Notes under the pieces: model-generated
Told to the model about the DNA's origin: nothing
What the model saw: only the letters and a program-made list of their open reading frames with translations
Database searches by the model: none
Program-made: the position numbers and the translations under genes
NCBI RefSeq assembly: GCF_037392515.1
Contig: NC_090283.1
Location: 37,092,249-37,156,248, forward strand
DNA length: 64,000 nucleotides
Reading direction: 5' to 3'
Source: Haliotis asinina
Lineage: Eukaryota; Mollusca; Gastropoda; Lepetellida; Haliotidae
Shown here: positions 24,173 through 36,100 of the stretch, piece by piece
How positions within the stretch are numbered: position 1 is the stretch's first letter
Layout: each line of letters starts with the position of its first letter

Positions 24173-24201
24173 TTAGCACAGTCACTTTTGTCCATACCTT
24201 G

Positions 24202-24450
24202 TCATGGATCGAAAATGGCTTTAGTCTTGACTGTATCAACTTCCTCAAGAACACTGAGATCTTTGATCTTTCGATCAAGGTAGACTTTCTGACGGTCTTG
24301 TTTCAACTTAAGCTTAAACTTGGTTGAAGTTGGCACATTTGAGTTGAACAAAGAACCATGTGTGGGAAGTAGGGTCTTTGTTCGCCTGTTCATAAGCCTT
24401 TGTACTGGACTTGATCCAACACACTGTGTCGGTGTATTGCGAAAATCCAA
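24202..24450 (-). pseudogene. Gypsy integrase C-terminal region
   Basis: Contains FRNTPTQCVGSSPVQRLMNRRTKTLLP, which in Gypsy elements follows the integrase core. It is separated from the core by a stop at the end of the preceding frame. Confidence 0.8.
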
Positions 24451-24497
24451 CAGAGCAATTAGTGGTCGTTACCAGAGTCTTTCGCTTTTCTCAATAG

Positions 24498-25310
24498 TCA
24501 CTTAGCGGTCTTCGCAGCAGACGCTGCTTTGCCATTACCTTTACTGCTGTATGGGCTCGTTGTGACATGATCAAACTCCCAATCACATGTAAAATTGTGG
24601 AACTCATCAGAAATGAATTGCGTACCATTGTTGCTGATCAGAGTGTCTGGGATACCATACCTAGCAAATTGAGTTTTGAGCTTGCGGATTATTGTGACAG
24701 ACTTAGTGTCTGGTAAATAGTCCAGTTCATAGTAGTTACTGAAGTAATCAACGGTAACTAGGTAGTCCTTGTCATTCACAGTGAACAGATCAGTCCCCAC
24801 ACGTTGCCATGGACAATCAGGAACCTCATGTGGCATTAGTGGTTCAGCTTGTTGGTCAGCGTGATACTTGCTACATGTTTCACAAGTACTGACATGCTCT
24901 TTGATATCAGCAGACATAGTTGGCCAATACAAACACTCACGTGCCCGCTTCAGACAACCTTCAATTCCTAAATGCGAGGAATAAATCTTTATCTTCATGT
25001 CAGTCCTTTGACTGTGAGGAATGACAACACGTTCACCTCTATATATCAAACCATTCTGTACACTGAACTCATCACGGCAGTGAAAGTAAGGTGTAAGTTC
25101 AGACGGAACCACAGTTTTGTCTTCAGCCCAGCCATTTAGAATAACAGTTTTCAGTTTCTGTAAGAACTCGTCTTTCACAGTTTCCTTTCTAATTTGATCA
25201 AGACATTGTTTGGTGATTGGTAGGAACTTTGCCATGTTGACCTGAGACACATCTTCGCTTAGCTCATTCTCAGTCGAAGGTAAGTACGCTCGAGACAAAG
25301 TGTCTGCCAT
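24498..25310 (-). pseudogene. Gypsy integrase, two catalytic acids lost
   Basis: A 270-codon frame starts at the end of RNase H (MADTLSRAYL). The HHCC zinc-binding domain is present (SSHLGIEGCLKRARECLYWP, then HVSTCETCSKYH). The core has the first Asp in VGTDLF, but the second reads LISNNGTQF where the family has SDNG, and the third reads NGKAAS where the family has NGxAE. With D-N-A in place of D-D-E the enzyme cannot be active. The Asp-to-Asn change at 24630-24632 fits a CpG transition. Confidence 0.9.
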
Positions 25311-25800
25311 CTGCCAAGACCACTTCCTTTCCCTTTCTGTAGGTGATAGTGCAGCAAACGAAGCAGCATAGTCTGAAGTCTTCTTGGTGCACTGTGTAAA
25401 GGTTTAGTCAAAATAGCTTCCAAAGGTTTATTATCATTCTCTACAGACACTTTGCGCCCATATGTGTATATGTGGAATTTTTCAACACCAAATACCATAG
25501 ACAACGTTTCTTTCTCAGTCTGTGTGTATCGAGTCTCTGCTGGTGAAAGCGCACGACTTGCAAAAGCAATAGGCTTGTCCCCTTGAACTTGCGTCAGATT
25601 GTATGGTTAGTGGAAGAGAAGCATCATAATATGCTAACACTGGAGCTTCTGAAACCAGTCATTTCACTTCCTCAAATGCTTATGAATGTCTCTCTGTCCA
25701 TATCCAAGGAGCATCACCATGTGTTAACTCTCGTAGAGGAGCTAGCATTCCAGACAAAAAGACTTGGCAAAAATTTGGTAAGGTAGTTCACAAACCCAGC
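25259..25800 (-). pseudogene. Gypsy RNase H region
   Basis: FGVEKFHIYTYGRKVSVENDNKPLEAILTKP, where the family usually has a Asp-His or Asp-Gln pair, followed by APRRLQTMLLRL. The start of the domain (25500-25800) is readable only through frameshifts. Confidence 0.75.
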
Positions 25801-25853
25801 AAATCTCTGAACTCCCTCAACATCTTGTGGAGGTGGCATGTTCAAGATTGCTT

Positions 25854-26273
25854 CTACTTTTCAGGATCAGGTTTCAAAACTTGGTCAGTGATCAAATGTC
25901 CAAGAAACGGAACTTCAGTTCTGCACAACTGCAGCTTGTCATGCTTCAGTTTGATCCCTTGTTTCCTACATTGAAGAAACAGATTGTGGAGATTCCTATC
26001 ATGATCTCTCTCTGCGACAGCTTTTGTATCACCTGAACCATGTATCAAGATGTCATCAACATTGCAGTTGACACCAGGCAAACCATCCAAAACTTGCAAC
26101 AGTCTGTTTTGCAATATTTCTGGAGACAAGCTCAATCCAAATGGCAATTGAACCCATCAGAATCTTCCAAATGGTGTTCCAAATGCACACAGTTTACTCG
26201 ACTCATAGTCAAGCTCAAGATGCCAGAAGCCACTTGACAGATCCACAGTCGAAAACACTTGCTTTACTAAGCT
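25854..26273 (-). pseudogene. Gypsy reverse transcriptase, C-terminal half
   Basis: The frame reads STVDLSSGFWHLELDYESS then GRF-stop-WVQLPFGLSLSPEI, followed by NVDDILIHG, where both catalytic Asp codons of the xxDD box remain, and VPFLGHLIT. A stop replaces the residue after GRF. The link to the upstream half is frameshifted after NYKRCFT. Confidence 0.85.
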
Positions 26274-26713
26274 CAGGTAAAGCATCGTTTATAGTTTGGG
26301 ATCTGAAAATGTTCTCTCTTCAAAGCTGCGTTCATTGGTTTCAGATCAAGGCACACACGAAGCGCTCCAGACTTTTTTGTAGTAATCACCAAATTACTAA
26401 CCCAGTCAGTGGGTTCATCCACTGGCACTATGACACCAAGATCCGTGAGTCTATTCAGCTCATCTTTCAACGCATCACCTTGTGAGATAGGAACTCGATT
26501 CTGCCTACAAACAGACGGTTGCACTGTCAGATCAACCTCGAGATGCCGTTTTCCAGGCAAGGTACCAAACTCATCACTGAAAAGATCATCAAAATCTTTC
26601 ACGATTTGGTCGACTCCAGGGGTATCAGACTTTGTCTCAACACCTTTCACATTAGTGTCACACGTGACATCAGCAGTCAAAAATTTATCCGAGTTCACTG
26701 TCAACAAACCCAT
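26273..26713 (-). pseudogene. Gypsy reverse transcriptase, N-terminal half
   Basis: Contains DDLFSDEFGTLPGKRHLEVDL, PISQGDALKDELNRLTDLGVI and SNLVITTKKSGALRVCLDLK, the standard start of Gypsy RT. The protease that should precede it is missing; the frame begins only about 30 bases from the end of gag. Confidence 0.85.
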
Positions 26714-26743
26714 TTGTGTAGAACTATGATCTGGCTTATGACC

Positions 26744-27412
26744 CTATCCTTGTGATCTGAGTATGTCTTGAATGAATGTGAAGAGCTTGCTTGAATGTGA
26801 AGATTTCTGATACACTTTGTTCACTTCCTCAGCATTGTTATCCATTGTTCTCATACGAACCTGAGCAGCCTCTGCGCTGCGACACATTGCAGTACATTTC
26901 TTCAGAGTTAGTTTCTTGAGAGATTCTTGAAGCAGTCTCTTCCAGGTGCCTGAATTTCTTATGCCTGTAACTAACCTGTCTCTAACCAGGGAATCGCAAA
27001 GGCAGTTACAGAAGTTACAGTTCATAGTTAAAGATCTGATTGCATTAAGGTATGTATCAAACGTTTCCCCTTCTTCCTGAGCTCTATTATTCAGCAGATA
27101 GTGTTCATAAGTTTCCTTGGCCTCACCAATAGTATAAGCATCAAACTTAGCTTTTATTTTGTCAGTTGTTCTCTGACCTTCGCCAAACTCCATAGTGGCA
27201 TACACTTTGTTTGGATCAACAGTCAACGAATGCAAAAACATAGCAACACTATACTTATCAGGATATTGTGACAAGTTCGCAAGGATGGCATGGTTGTCCC
27301 ACATTATCTTCCATGTTCGCCAGTTGTCAGCGACATTGCCGGTAAGCACAAGTGCAGGTGGTGGTGAAATATTAGGTATCGACATGTGATTAGATGTAGC
27401 CATAGTTGACAC
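26744..27412 (-). pseudogene. Gypsy gag, truncated
   Basis: A 222-codon frame beginning MSTMATSNHM. It carries the retrotransposon gag pattern: WRTWKIMWDNHA, FLHSL, TIGEAKETYEHYLLNNRAQEEGETFDTYL and VRDRLVTGIRN. No CCHC knuckle is found before the stop; sequence is lost between this frame and RT. It is the longest intact frame of the element after integrase. Confidence 0.85.
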
Positions 27413-27599
27413 GTTGTTTTGACTTCAAACCTCGCTCTGAGAGTCACTCATGTTTCAGTAACCAACAAGAAACATATGCTTGATGTTTGACAAATTGTAA
27501 CACAAACCATGTGCTCCGGTTTCCAGCCTTATCTGTATTTCATCAAACACACAAATTCCAACTGCCAGAAGGACTGTCAGGGTAAAAGTTTGACATGAA

Positions 27600-27626
27600 A
27601 TTGACATCCGGTCAATTCTCCACTGC
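27600..27626 (-). other. Primer binding site region
   Basis: Immediately inside the 5' LTR the minus strand reads GCAGTGGAGAATTGACC. A TGG start for tRNA priming occurs either in the last bases of the repeat (TGGTGGTA) or four bases in (TGGAGAATTG). The priming tRNA is not identified. Confidence 0.4.
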
Positions 27627-27774
27627 TACCACCATGTTTCAATATATCAATCTATCAATATATTTCTCATCCAGAGAAATGAAACAAAAGCGTGGTGGGA
27701 CATCACTATAATTGGCAGCCATGATGGTACAAGACCCTGGATTAAGGGAGCAGTAATTATACAGTATTGCAACA
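27627..27774 (-). repeat. 5' LTR of Gypsy element
   Basis: The partner of 21736-21884. On the minus strand it starts TGTTGCAATACTG and ends TTGAAACATGGTGGTA. The outer flank AGGCA (27775-27779) completes the target duplication. Confidence 0.9.
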
Positions 27775-28228
27775 AGGCACTCAAGGCCCTGGATATCCTG
27801 TTTTGCCTAATCAACTACTCGAAAAGAATTGGGAAAGAACTGGCACAGCAAAATTATTGGTGGTTTTAACACTGTTTCAAGCATGTAGCTCTGCTGCTGC
27901 TGCAGTTTTAAGATGTTGCTCTTAGTAGTTCCACTGTAGTAAATGTATTTGCTACTTGGTGGTGTCCTGACACCATGAAAAATCCTGTATATTATGACAT
28001 TTACAGTAAAGAAAGAAAACACAGTTTGACAAGTGTTTTAAAAGGAACAGAACCAATTCATAAATCATAAATACTCTTGTATAGAAACATTCTCAGATTA
28101 CAGAAACATTCATGTCTTTATGCCATTGACTCAAAGCATTTGCAAATGGCCAAAACTGTAAGTAATGGTATCTCTTACAGTTTGTGAACTTTTGGTACTG
28201 CATGTTTTGCAAATATCATTTTTATCCC

Positions 28229-29190
28229 CCAGGCATGTTACGCAGGGGGATATAGTCAACGCCTCGTCTGTCCGTAATCATTTTGTTTCCGGAGCATAAC
28301 CGTTCAATAGTTTTAGACCAGAATTGATAGGTATAATAGTCTGAACCTATGGTTGTGCCTTTTGCTATTTACAAATTTCAGGCATTTTTATTTTTCTTGT
28401 TTTTCCATGGAGCATTTTGGTGTCAGTCTAATGGTGGGATGGGTTTCGTTTCCGGAGCATACCTAAAAACACGTTCAAAACTTGGTAGATATATAAATCA
28501 GAACCTTAAGTGCTGCCTTTTGCTATGTACAGGTTTTGGGGATTTCTTATTTTCTCGGTTTCCATGGAAATCTTTTGGACTTCTCAAAATGGAGGGATGG
28601 GCTTCGTTTCCGGGGCAGAACTCAAAACACTTTCAATATTTTCCTTCAAAACTTGGTAGTTATATCAGTCAGAACCTATAGTTGTGCCTTTTGCTATGTA
28701 CAGATTTTTGTGATTTATTATTTTCTCAGTTTCCATGGAAACATTTTAGACTTAGTCTCTGAAGTGAGAGGTGTGTTTCGTTTCCGGAGTAGAATTCCAA
28801 AACTTCTTAATATCTTTCAGTAAAACTTGGCAGACCCCAACGTGGTTACTTTTGCTATTTACAGATTTTTTTTACTTATCATTTTCCCATTTTCCAGGGA
28901 AGCAATTCGGACTTAGTGTCAAAAGGGAGTGATTGGCTTTGTTTCTGGAGCACAACTCGAAAACCATTTGATATCTTTCAACAGATCTTCACAGATACAT
29001 GAGACAGATCTTGAAGTGGTGAATTGTGCTGTTTACAGATATATGGCATTTATATTTTTCATGATTTCCATGGAAATTTAATTTAAAAGAACAGCATGTA
29101 ACTGTCAGTTGATTTATCCTTTCAAATATGTGGGGGCAGGAAGCGGATATGTCATCTTCTGATGACTCTTGTTGTTATTCGTTTCAATGT
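28229..29190 (+). repeat. Palindrome-unit modular repeat, copy A
   Basis: Starts with a CCCCC/GGGGG hairpin followed by GATATAG and a CGTCTGTCCGTAATCATTTT head. Then about five units of 130-170 bp follow, each with TTTCCGGAGCA, AACTCAAAA, TTCAATAT, AACTTGG, GTGCCTTTTGCTATTTACAG and the palindrome TTTCCATGGAAA. It ends in a tail ATATGTGGGGGCAGG...TCTGATGACTCTTGTT. The same head-units-tail layout recurs at 39.15, 41.8 and 61.2 kb on the same strand. No coding potential. Confidence 0.85.
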
Positions 29191-29933
29191 CAAAGTGTCT
29201 ATATATACTTTAATGTTTCCTAGTGCCTCAACAGGAACCAATTTTTAATGTCAGGTAGATTGTCAATTAGGATAGTTACCTTGTTACTATCATTATTTTT
29301 TCATGTTTGTTTTGATCAACTCTGGGCATGTGTTCAAAAGATGTTATGTTTTACGGTGACACAACTGTGTGTTTTTCTTATGTGACTTGAGACACTCAGA
29401 TTTACTCATGAGTCACCAAATAAACAAGCATTCAGTCACATTTCCTCATAACCAAACACAAATGATTATGGAACTATTGTTTTAGTGTTTGGAACAATTG
29501 ACAATGGAACGTATTAGAAGTTGTTATATCCTGTGTAATTTTTAGAAAATTCACTTCACTTTCTGGAAGAAGCTCATGACTGAATATTTCATATGTTAAT
29601 GATATATTGGTCATCACTTAAAAGTAGAAAGTTCATCATTTCACATTGGAGTTTCTAAATAACACAAAACAGGGAATCTTGTGTTTTTTCTTTATATATA
29701 TCTGCAGTACCAACCTAAACAGGAATGTCTGCAAAATGATGCCAATAAATTTTTTCAGTGTTTGTTCATTGCTTATGAACCAGTCATCAGTTTTGAGATT
29801 TCAGCAAATTTCCAACACTAGTGTCAGTGTTGAGAGTTTTGTGTCACCGCTTTATTTGCTAATTTTAACTTTCAGTGACAGTGGTGAGATGTTTGTATCA
29901 CTATGGTAATGTGTTTCCTTGTTTGTTTATCAG

Positions 29934-30122
29934 TATGAATACATCCGATGGTGCCCACGCAAGATTTCTGGCCTCCTTGCCACCACCTGACCCTATTCTG
30001 ACCCAACTTCAAAACCTGTCACAGCAATACACACCACCTGTCACCACAGCATCACCAGTAGTGCCGGTCACAGACGATGAGGTTGGGCAGATGACTGAGG
30101 ATGGACTTCATGAAACTGTCAG
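29934..30122 (+). CDS. SBNO-like exon a (likely first coding exon)
   Basis: The acceptor TTTGTTTATCAG is followed by T and then ATG at 29935, so translation may start here after a noncoding exon. It encodes a Pro/Gln-rich segment ([20 protein letters not shown], then [16 protein letters not shown]) and ends CAG-GTGAGA in phase 2. The acidic EVGQMTEDG stretch precedes the conserved part, as in SBNO proteins. Confidence 0.7.
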
Positions 30123-33100
30123 GTGAGATAATTAAATTCAGAGTTAGAAGACTCTTTTAATAAGTCTGAGACATAAGATGTACGCGAAATGGCCCATCAT
30201 CTCTTGTACGTGAGACGGTGTGCTCCACGGTACTAACTGAAGCGTTTGTCCACTAATTAATTCAATCACTTTGGAACCAACTCAATTGGGTGCAAATACA
30301 ATGCTGAGTAATTAAAGTGTCCTGTAAAATCCCTAAGCATGGTGTTGTACTTGACAGTCGTATACGAACAGGTTTTTCGATCTCGGATGCCACGTTTTCG
30401 TCATTTGCTCTGAATACTTTACCAAGGATGAACTTGATCGATTTTTTCGTCCTACAAAATATTCAAAATCATCCTAGACAGACGTATCTGGGTAATGAAA
30501 ACATTTGGAAAGCAGAAACACCACACCCAGGTCTGGCTATTTAATTATGCAGATTACACGAAAACAATTCATAGCATATCATAAAAGTGATTTATTTCAT
30601 TTAATGGTAGAAACAGTAACATATTCACCTTTGTAGAAAGTTCTGGAACATTTTGAAACTAGTATGATCTTTACCGCCTTTGCATTTTACATCCTCGAGA
30701 CGAGACAAGTCATTTACATATTTTCCGGAAGTAACGTAGGCCTATTGTGTAACCCAGCACACGGCATGTTTACTGAAAAGCGACAAAACTGTGAAGTGAG
30801 AGTACTGTCAGCCTTACTTGTGCTAATCAAAATTTGTGTTCAATCAAAATGAAGCCCCATGTCTTCCATATTTTGCGACAACTCATGATGTAGTCAGTAT
30901 TGCAGCATACATGTCAACCTGTGCCCGTATTAGCTGTGTATGCTGTTTCACCAGAGACCATATAATAAATTATTTTCTGCCAATCATATTAAGTGAAAAC
31001 ACCTTATATGGGAGGTGATATCGGAAGCACGCATAGAGTTTGTTAACACATCAAGGTTTTTTTATGTATCTTTGTGAATATCACAATATTTCACTTTCAA
31101 GATGCTTATAGCAAACAAGACAGGCTCGTGTCCACCAGTGGGATATCGTTCGTATTGAAGGGTTCACATACATACCGCGGGTGTGTTTTATTTCTATTGT
31201 ATTAACGGGTCACTGATCACGGGTTTGTTTATTGCAAAATCAGGATGAGGATGTTGTTTCTCCTGTTGCTCCAGGGCATAAAAACTTGGCAAGAAGAATT
31301 AGTTTTGATAAAGGGTAAATATTAATACAAAGTTTAATAATACATGAATAAATTATAATATATATATTTGATCAAACACTAGATGTCCTAGCCGGCCCAT
31401 TATGCAATATGTTGGTAAGCTCATGTTGTTCTGTTGTTCTATTCATATTTTATTTGAAACAATTAGAATCCCCAAGCATGGTGGTTTCTAGATCTCGGAT
31501 TTCACGCTTTCGCCACTTGCATCGTCTATTCTATTTTGTCGGAGAAAATATACAAGATTAGGCCTGATTGACAGCAATTCTAGACTGTCTCGCCTGATGG
31601 ATTATCATGCAGTGCCATTTGATGACACGTGGATTTTTTTATCGACACCCAGCTTTAACACCCTGTATGCATACGCGACATTTTCAGCCAATCAGTTGGC
31701 ACGTGAAGCTCCTCAGATGTGAGATGTTAACCAGCGTGCAGTATCATCGGCATGCATGTATCAGTGAGCAGTATTTCATTTTCGACGCAGTTACAGCGGA
31801 ATCCAGTGTTGAAGCCAGGGTTACAAAAATGTACGACAAGTGTATTTCTATTCGTATTGTTTAGTGTGTTTTTTTTTCAGGGACCATCTATGCAGCATGA
31901 TATTTAAAATATGTCTTGTAACTATGTAATGAATTGTCAATCTAGCATCAACAGCTAAAAACAATTAGCGTCTCATTACTTTTATGGGTTCTGGACAGCA
32001 GGATTCACTGACCGCGTTTGTTGCAAATTGAGGTTGCTTCAGTCTGTGAACACGGTTCAGGGCACCTGCCTTCACGAAGGTAAGAAACACAGATAATTTT
32101 TCCAATGGTGTTAAAGCTTGCGTTTCTTACACATTTTCAGCTATTAATTGATACCGACGTGAAGCAGAAACGTCCTGTAGTTATTGGCGACCAGACACAT
32201 CTTAGGTGACACATTAACATAATTATATCGGTATGGTCACCGATAACAGCTTCATTTTCCCTACAATGACGGGATGTAGGTGCACAACTATTTGATCATC
32301 GTTTGACGAGGAAAGAAAACTCTGAAAGGAAGTTCAACAATATCTTTATATTATGAGCACAAAATGTGTATAATTTTTTACTTACCTTACCATAGGTCTG
32401 TGGCATATTACCTCAAGCTTCGCTTAACAGGAGATCTGACAGAGATGAATTGCATTCAAACTTGAATGGCTACCTCGCAATCACGACGTCAGGATACAGA
32501 AGTATCTGGATCTCCCCACTGCGCATGCGAGCCGATTCCTTGAAAAGTTCACTTTTACTTCAAGCGTCATCAGAGACAGATGGGTTTGGATTGCTAATAA
32601 TTTTCTCGATCGAATAAAGTTGTAACTTTTTTTAATACTTGCTTGTTTTGGAGTTGGTATGTATATTTTTCTATCGTTGTGTCGATTTTAACATGTAGTT
32701 GTAATTTTATACACGTGCGGGCTGCCTTGCGTGACACATGCCATCGTGCCAACTTTTTCGTGCATTTACCTCCGTGTGTTTCTCAGATGGTTATTTGTTA
32801 CTTTAGGGCACTTATTTTAATTCTTTGATGCCCTCCACGGTCAGGATTATTCATTTTATTGCTTTGTTCAGGCTAAGGTGATAGTCATTTCACTTGTCTA
32901 TCGCACGATGTGTGGCGCAGTCCATTTATGTTAAGGAGGGTTTGTTCCACCCTGTTTTATCAGAGTGTTATTTCGCTTTGTAACAGCTGTTGTGTATGAC
33001 ACGACATTTTTGTCAGATTTGCAAGGGTCGTAAATCAGGCAAGGATCCCCACTCTATTTGTCCGGACTTTGCGGCAGTTCCCTGCTCCTTACGTCAGAGG

Positions 33101-36100
33101 AGCTCAGAGGTGCTCTCTTTGTGCGGACCTCTCCTTGCAAGATTTCAAGACTTATTTAGCAGTCGTCAAAAAGAGAATATCCCAGCAGCTAAGGAAGATG
33201 TCCAGATCCCCAGCGTCATCGGCAGGCTGTAGATTGTCTCTTTCCGGCTCACCGGAGAATCAACCGTCGGACATCCCTTTATCTCTTTTGGGAACGCCTG
33301 CTCTTCTGGGGACGTGTCAGAGGCCAGAGCCTTCACAGGCGCCGATGTCTGGCACAGCGCCTGCTCCGACATCTATTCAGCTTTCAGTGCCTACGCCTAT
33401 GCCTATGCCTATACCTACGTCTACGCCGATGCCTTCCACCCAGACAGGGGGTTGGGTAGATGTGACGAGGTCGGACACCCTTGCTCATCCAGAAGTGCTG
33501 AGGATTCTCAGGGCGTTACCGGTACCTAAACCCGGTTTGACACCATCTAACGCGGCACCGTTGATTGGATCAACTCAGCTTGGCTCAGACTTGGTAGCCT
33601 CGGCGCAGAGCAGAGACAGTGGTCGTGCGCCAGCACCAGTGCTTAGTGGCGCATCCTAAGCCAGACCTACTGTGAGCAGACCGTCGTCTGAATCAGAGGT
33701 GTTTGCTTTTGGTAATGCCAACAATGTGCCTTGGGATAGGAGATGTTCAGAGGGTACTGGTGGTAGGAGATCGCGATCTAGGAGCCCTCGCATAGAGTGC
33801 CTGCAGACGCCGATGCCGAATGTCTAGATCGTCAGAGTGCTGGGGTAGATCTGGCTATCGAAGGCACAGAGATAGACGGTCTAGGTCTACATCAGGATCG
33901 CCGCGTCCTAGGCAGTCATCCTTCAGGAGACATATGCCCTGACTACAAGGAGGATCCAACACAGCTTGAGGATGATGAGGGATCCTACCTGCCCTTATCT
34001 GCTGTTTTCGATTGGATTGCCGATAGGCTCCCGGACTGTCCTTCGTCTACGTCGGGTGTGAACAATGACAAGGCTATTAGGATTGAGCCGGAACTATTGA
34101 TCCCGCCTCACCTGATGGTAGCAGATGCTATTTCTTCGCTCAGCGAGGATTTTGCCAAGTTGTCGCCACGGCTATCTAAAGGCTATCCTCGTCGATGTCT
34201 TACAAGGTGCAGGATTCAAGGCTGCAAGCTATTGATGCTGAAATATGACGTAGTTTGAAGCCGATTTCGGCATTGGCTTCAGCCCCTTCAGCGGCAGCAG
34301 TAGATTTAACAGAGCATAATGAATCTAGATTAGAGCATTTGTCATCGCTCTTTGTGTGGCAGGGTCAAGTCCTGCATGATTTGTTGGGCCATATTAGGAC
34401 TGCGTTGGCCATGACCACGGTGGTTCGCAGACCTGGATTCCTAGATGCTTGCTCGTGGCAGGAGGAGTTTAGGAGGAAGCTGATAAGGGCACCTTTCTCT
34501 TCCCCAGTGCTCTTCGGGGACGCTATTTCGGAGGTATATAAAGAACATGCCGTCCTCAGGAATACAGAGGTCTCATTGTCAGCATTCGAGACGTTATCTT
34601 CTGCTTTTCGTGGCAAATCTGGATCGCAAGAAAGGGGCAGAAGGCGCTACATCCCAAGGAGGGAGTCAGTCAGATCAGCCAGGGGTCGAGGCCAGAGATT
34701 GCCGTCCTCGGAACGCCGCAGACCAGCTGATACCAACAGGGACGCTCCCGCCACTCCTGGCAGAGGGAGAGGCAAGCGCCCCTATTCCAGACGTTGAGGG
34801 CGTTACCTGTCACGACTGGGACCTCCCGCCACCAGCCGTGCCAGTATTCCCGACACCAGTAGGCGGGAGACTTGGAATCTTCTGGAGGAAGTAGCCCATC
34901 CTCGGAGATTCCTATGTGACCGGAATTTTAAAGAGAGGCTACAAACTTCCTTTAGTTTGACCCCCACCGTTAACATCACGCCCAGAGTCTGCTGTTGAGG
35001 GACAAAATCGCGGTGTTTGCTGGGAAAGTGCGCCATCGAGGAAGTACCGGTCCCACACCTCTCACCAGGGTTCTACTCGCCGGTCTTCCTCGTTCCCAAG
35101 AAAGACTCAGACAAGTTCCGGATGATACACATGGCGGCTTTCAACAAGCGGTATCTGATGGAGCCGCCACGCTTCAAGATGATATCCCTGGAACAACTAC
35201 GACTCAAGTTGACTCCGGGTGCATGGCTGTGCAGCCTGGACATTCAAGGTGCATACCTACTTGTCCCGATCCATCCGGCGCACAGAAAGTTTCTCAGGTT
35301 TGTGTTTACCAGTGGCCATTTGGCATATCTACGGCCCCATGGTTATTCACCAGGATCACCACTCTCATCACTCGCTATCTGCACCTACGGCAGATAGAGT
35401 TCGATCCGTACATCAACAACTGTCTCCTCAATCAAGGCAAACCTCAGTTGCTACGCAGACAACTGGACTTTGACATTCGTCTGCTGGAGCAGCTGGGGTG
35501 GCTGCTAAACGGCGAGAAGTCGCAATTGCAACCTACCCAGGAGCTAGTATTCATCGGGGGCCTCTTCCAGACGCGGCTCATCTGGATTCCTCTCGATTGT
35601 TGGGAGAAGATTTCCCGATTTGTTGTGAGGGCATTGTCAGAGCCTTTATGTCTAAGAGAGTGGCAGGCGCTCCTGGGTCTCCGCATGTGGGCGCATGATC
35701 TAACGTGCAGGAGACGTATAATGCTGCGTCCACTACAACGCTTCATCCTTCCTTACATACGAGCAGACGACGTTCAGACACGTCTAATACTTCCAGTCCA
35801 TCTAAACAAGTACTTGCTGTGGTGGACGATCCAGTCGAATGTCTGTGAAGGAGTTTGTTTGAGCGAATTCGTGCAGGATAACGAACTGTTCGTAGACGCG
35901 TCCCTGCAGGGATGGGGGGCGCACTTAGGCGATGAGACCACCTCGGGGCTGTGGTCCGACATGGAGGCAGGTTTGCATATCAACAACCTGGAATTAGAGG
36001 CAGTAATTCGGGCCTTAGGTCATTGGGTACCACTTCTGCGTCACTCCAATGTGCTGATCGTATCAGACAACTCGTCTGTGGTATGGCTGATCCGGAAGCA

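Larger units (their letters stand above)
21736..27774 (-). mobile_element. Ty3/Gypsy LTR retrotransposon, decayed, with nested insertion
   Basis: Bounded by two direct repeats of about 148 bp (21736-21884 and 27627-27774) and a 5-bp target duplication AGGCA (21731-21735 and 27775-27779). Order on the minus strand: 5' LTR, primer-site region, gag, RT, RNase H, integrase, C-terminal tail, polypurine tract, 3' LTR. The gag C-terminus, zinc knuckle and protease are missing between 26744 and 26713. RT and RNase H are broken by shifts and stops, and integrase has lost two of three catalytic acids. A 1.78 kb TIR element splits the integrase C-terminus. The LTRs differ at roughly one position in ten by eye, so the insertion is old. 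Confidence 0.93.

Noticed and set aside
28229..28823. Frames of 95-110 codons in the palindrome repeat as transporter-like proteins
   Set aside because: Their hydrophobicity comes from T-rich repeat units. The same words recur at five loci in different frames.
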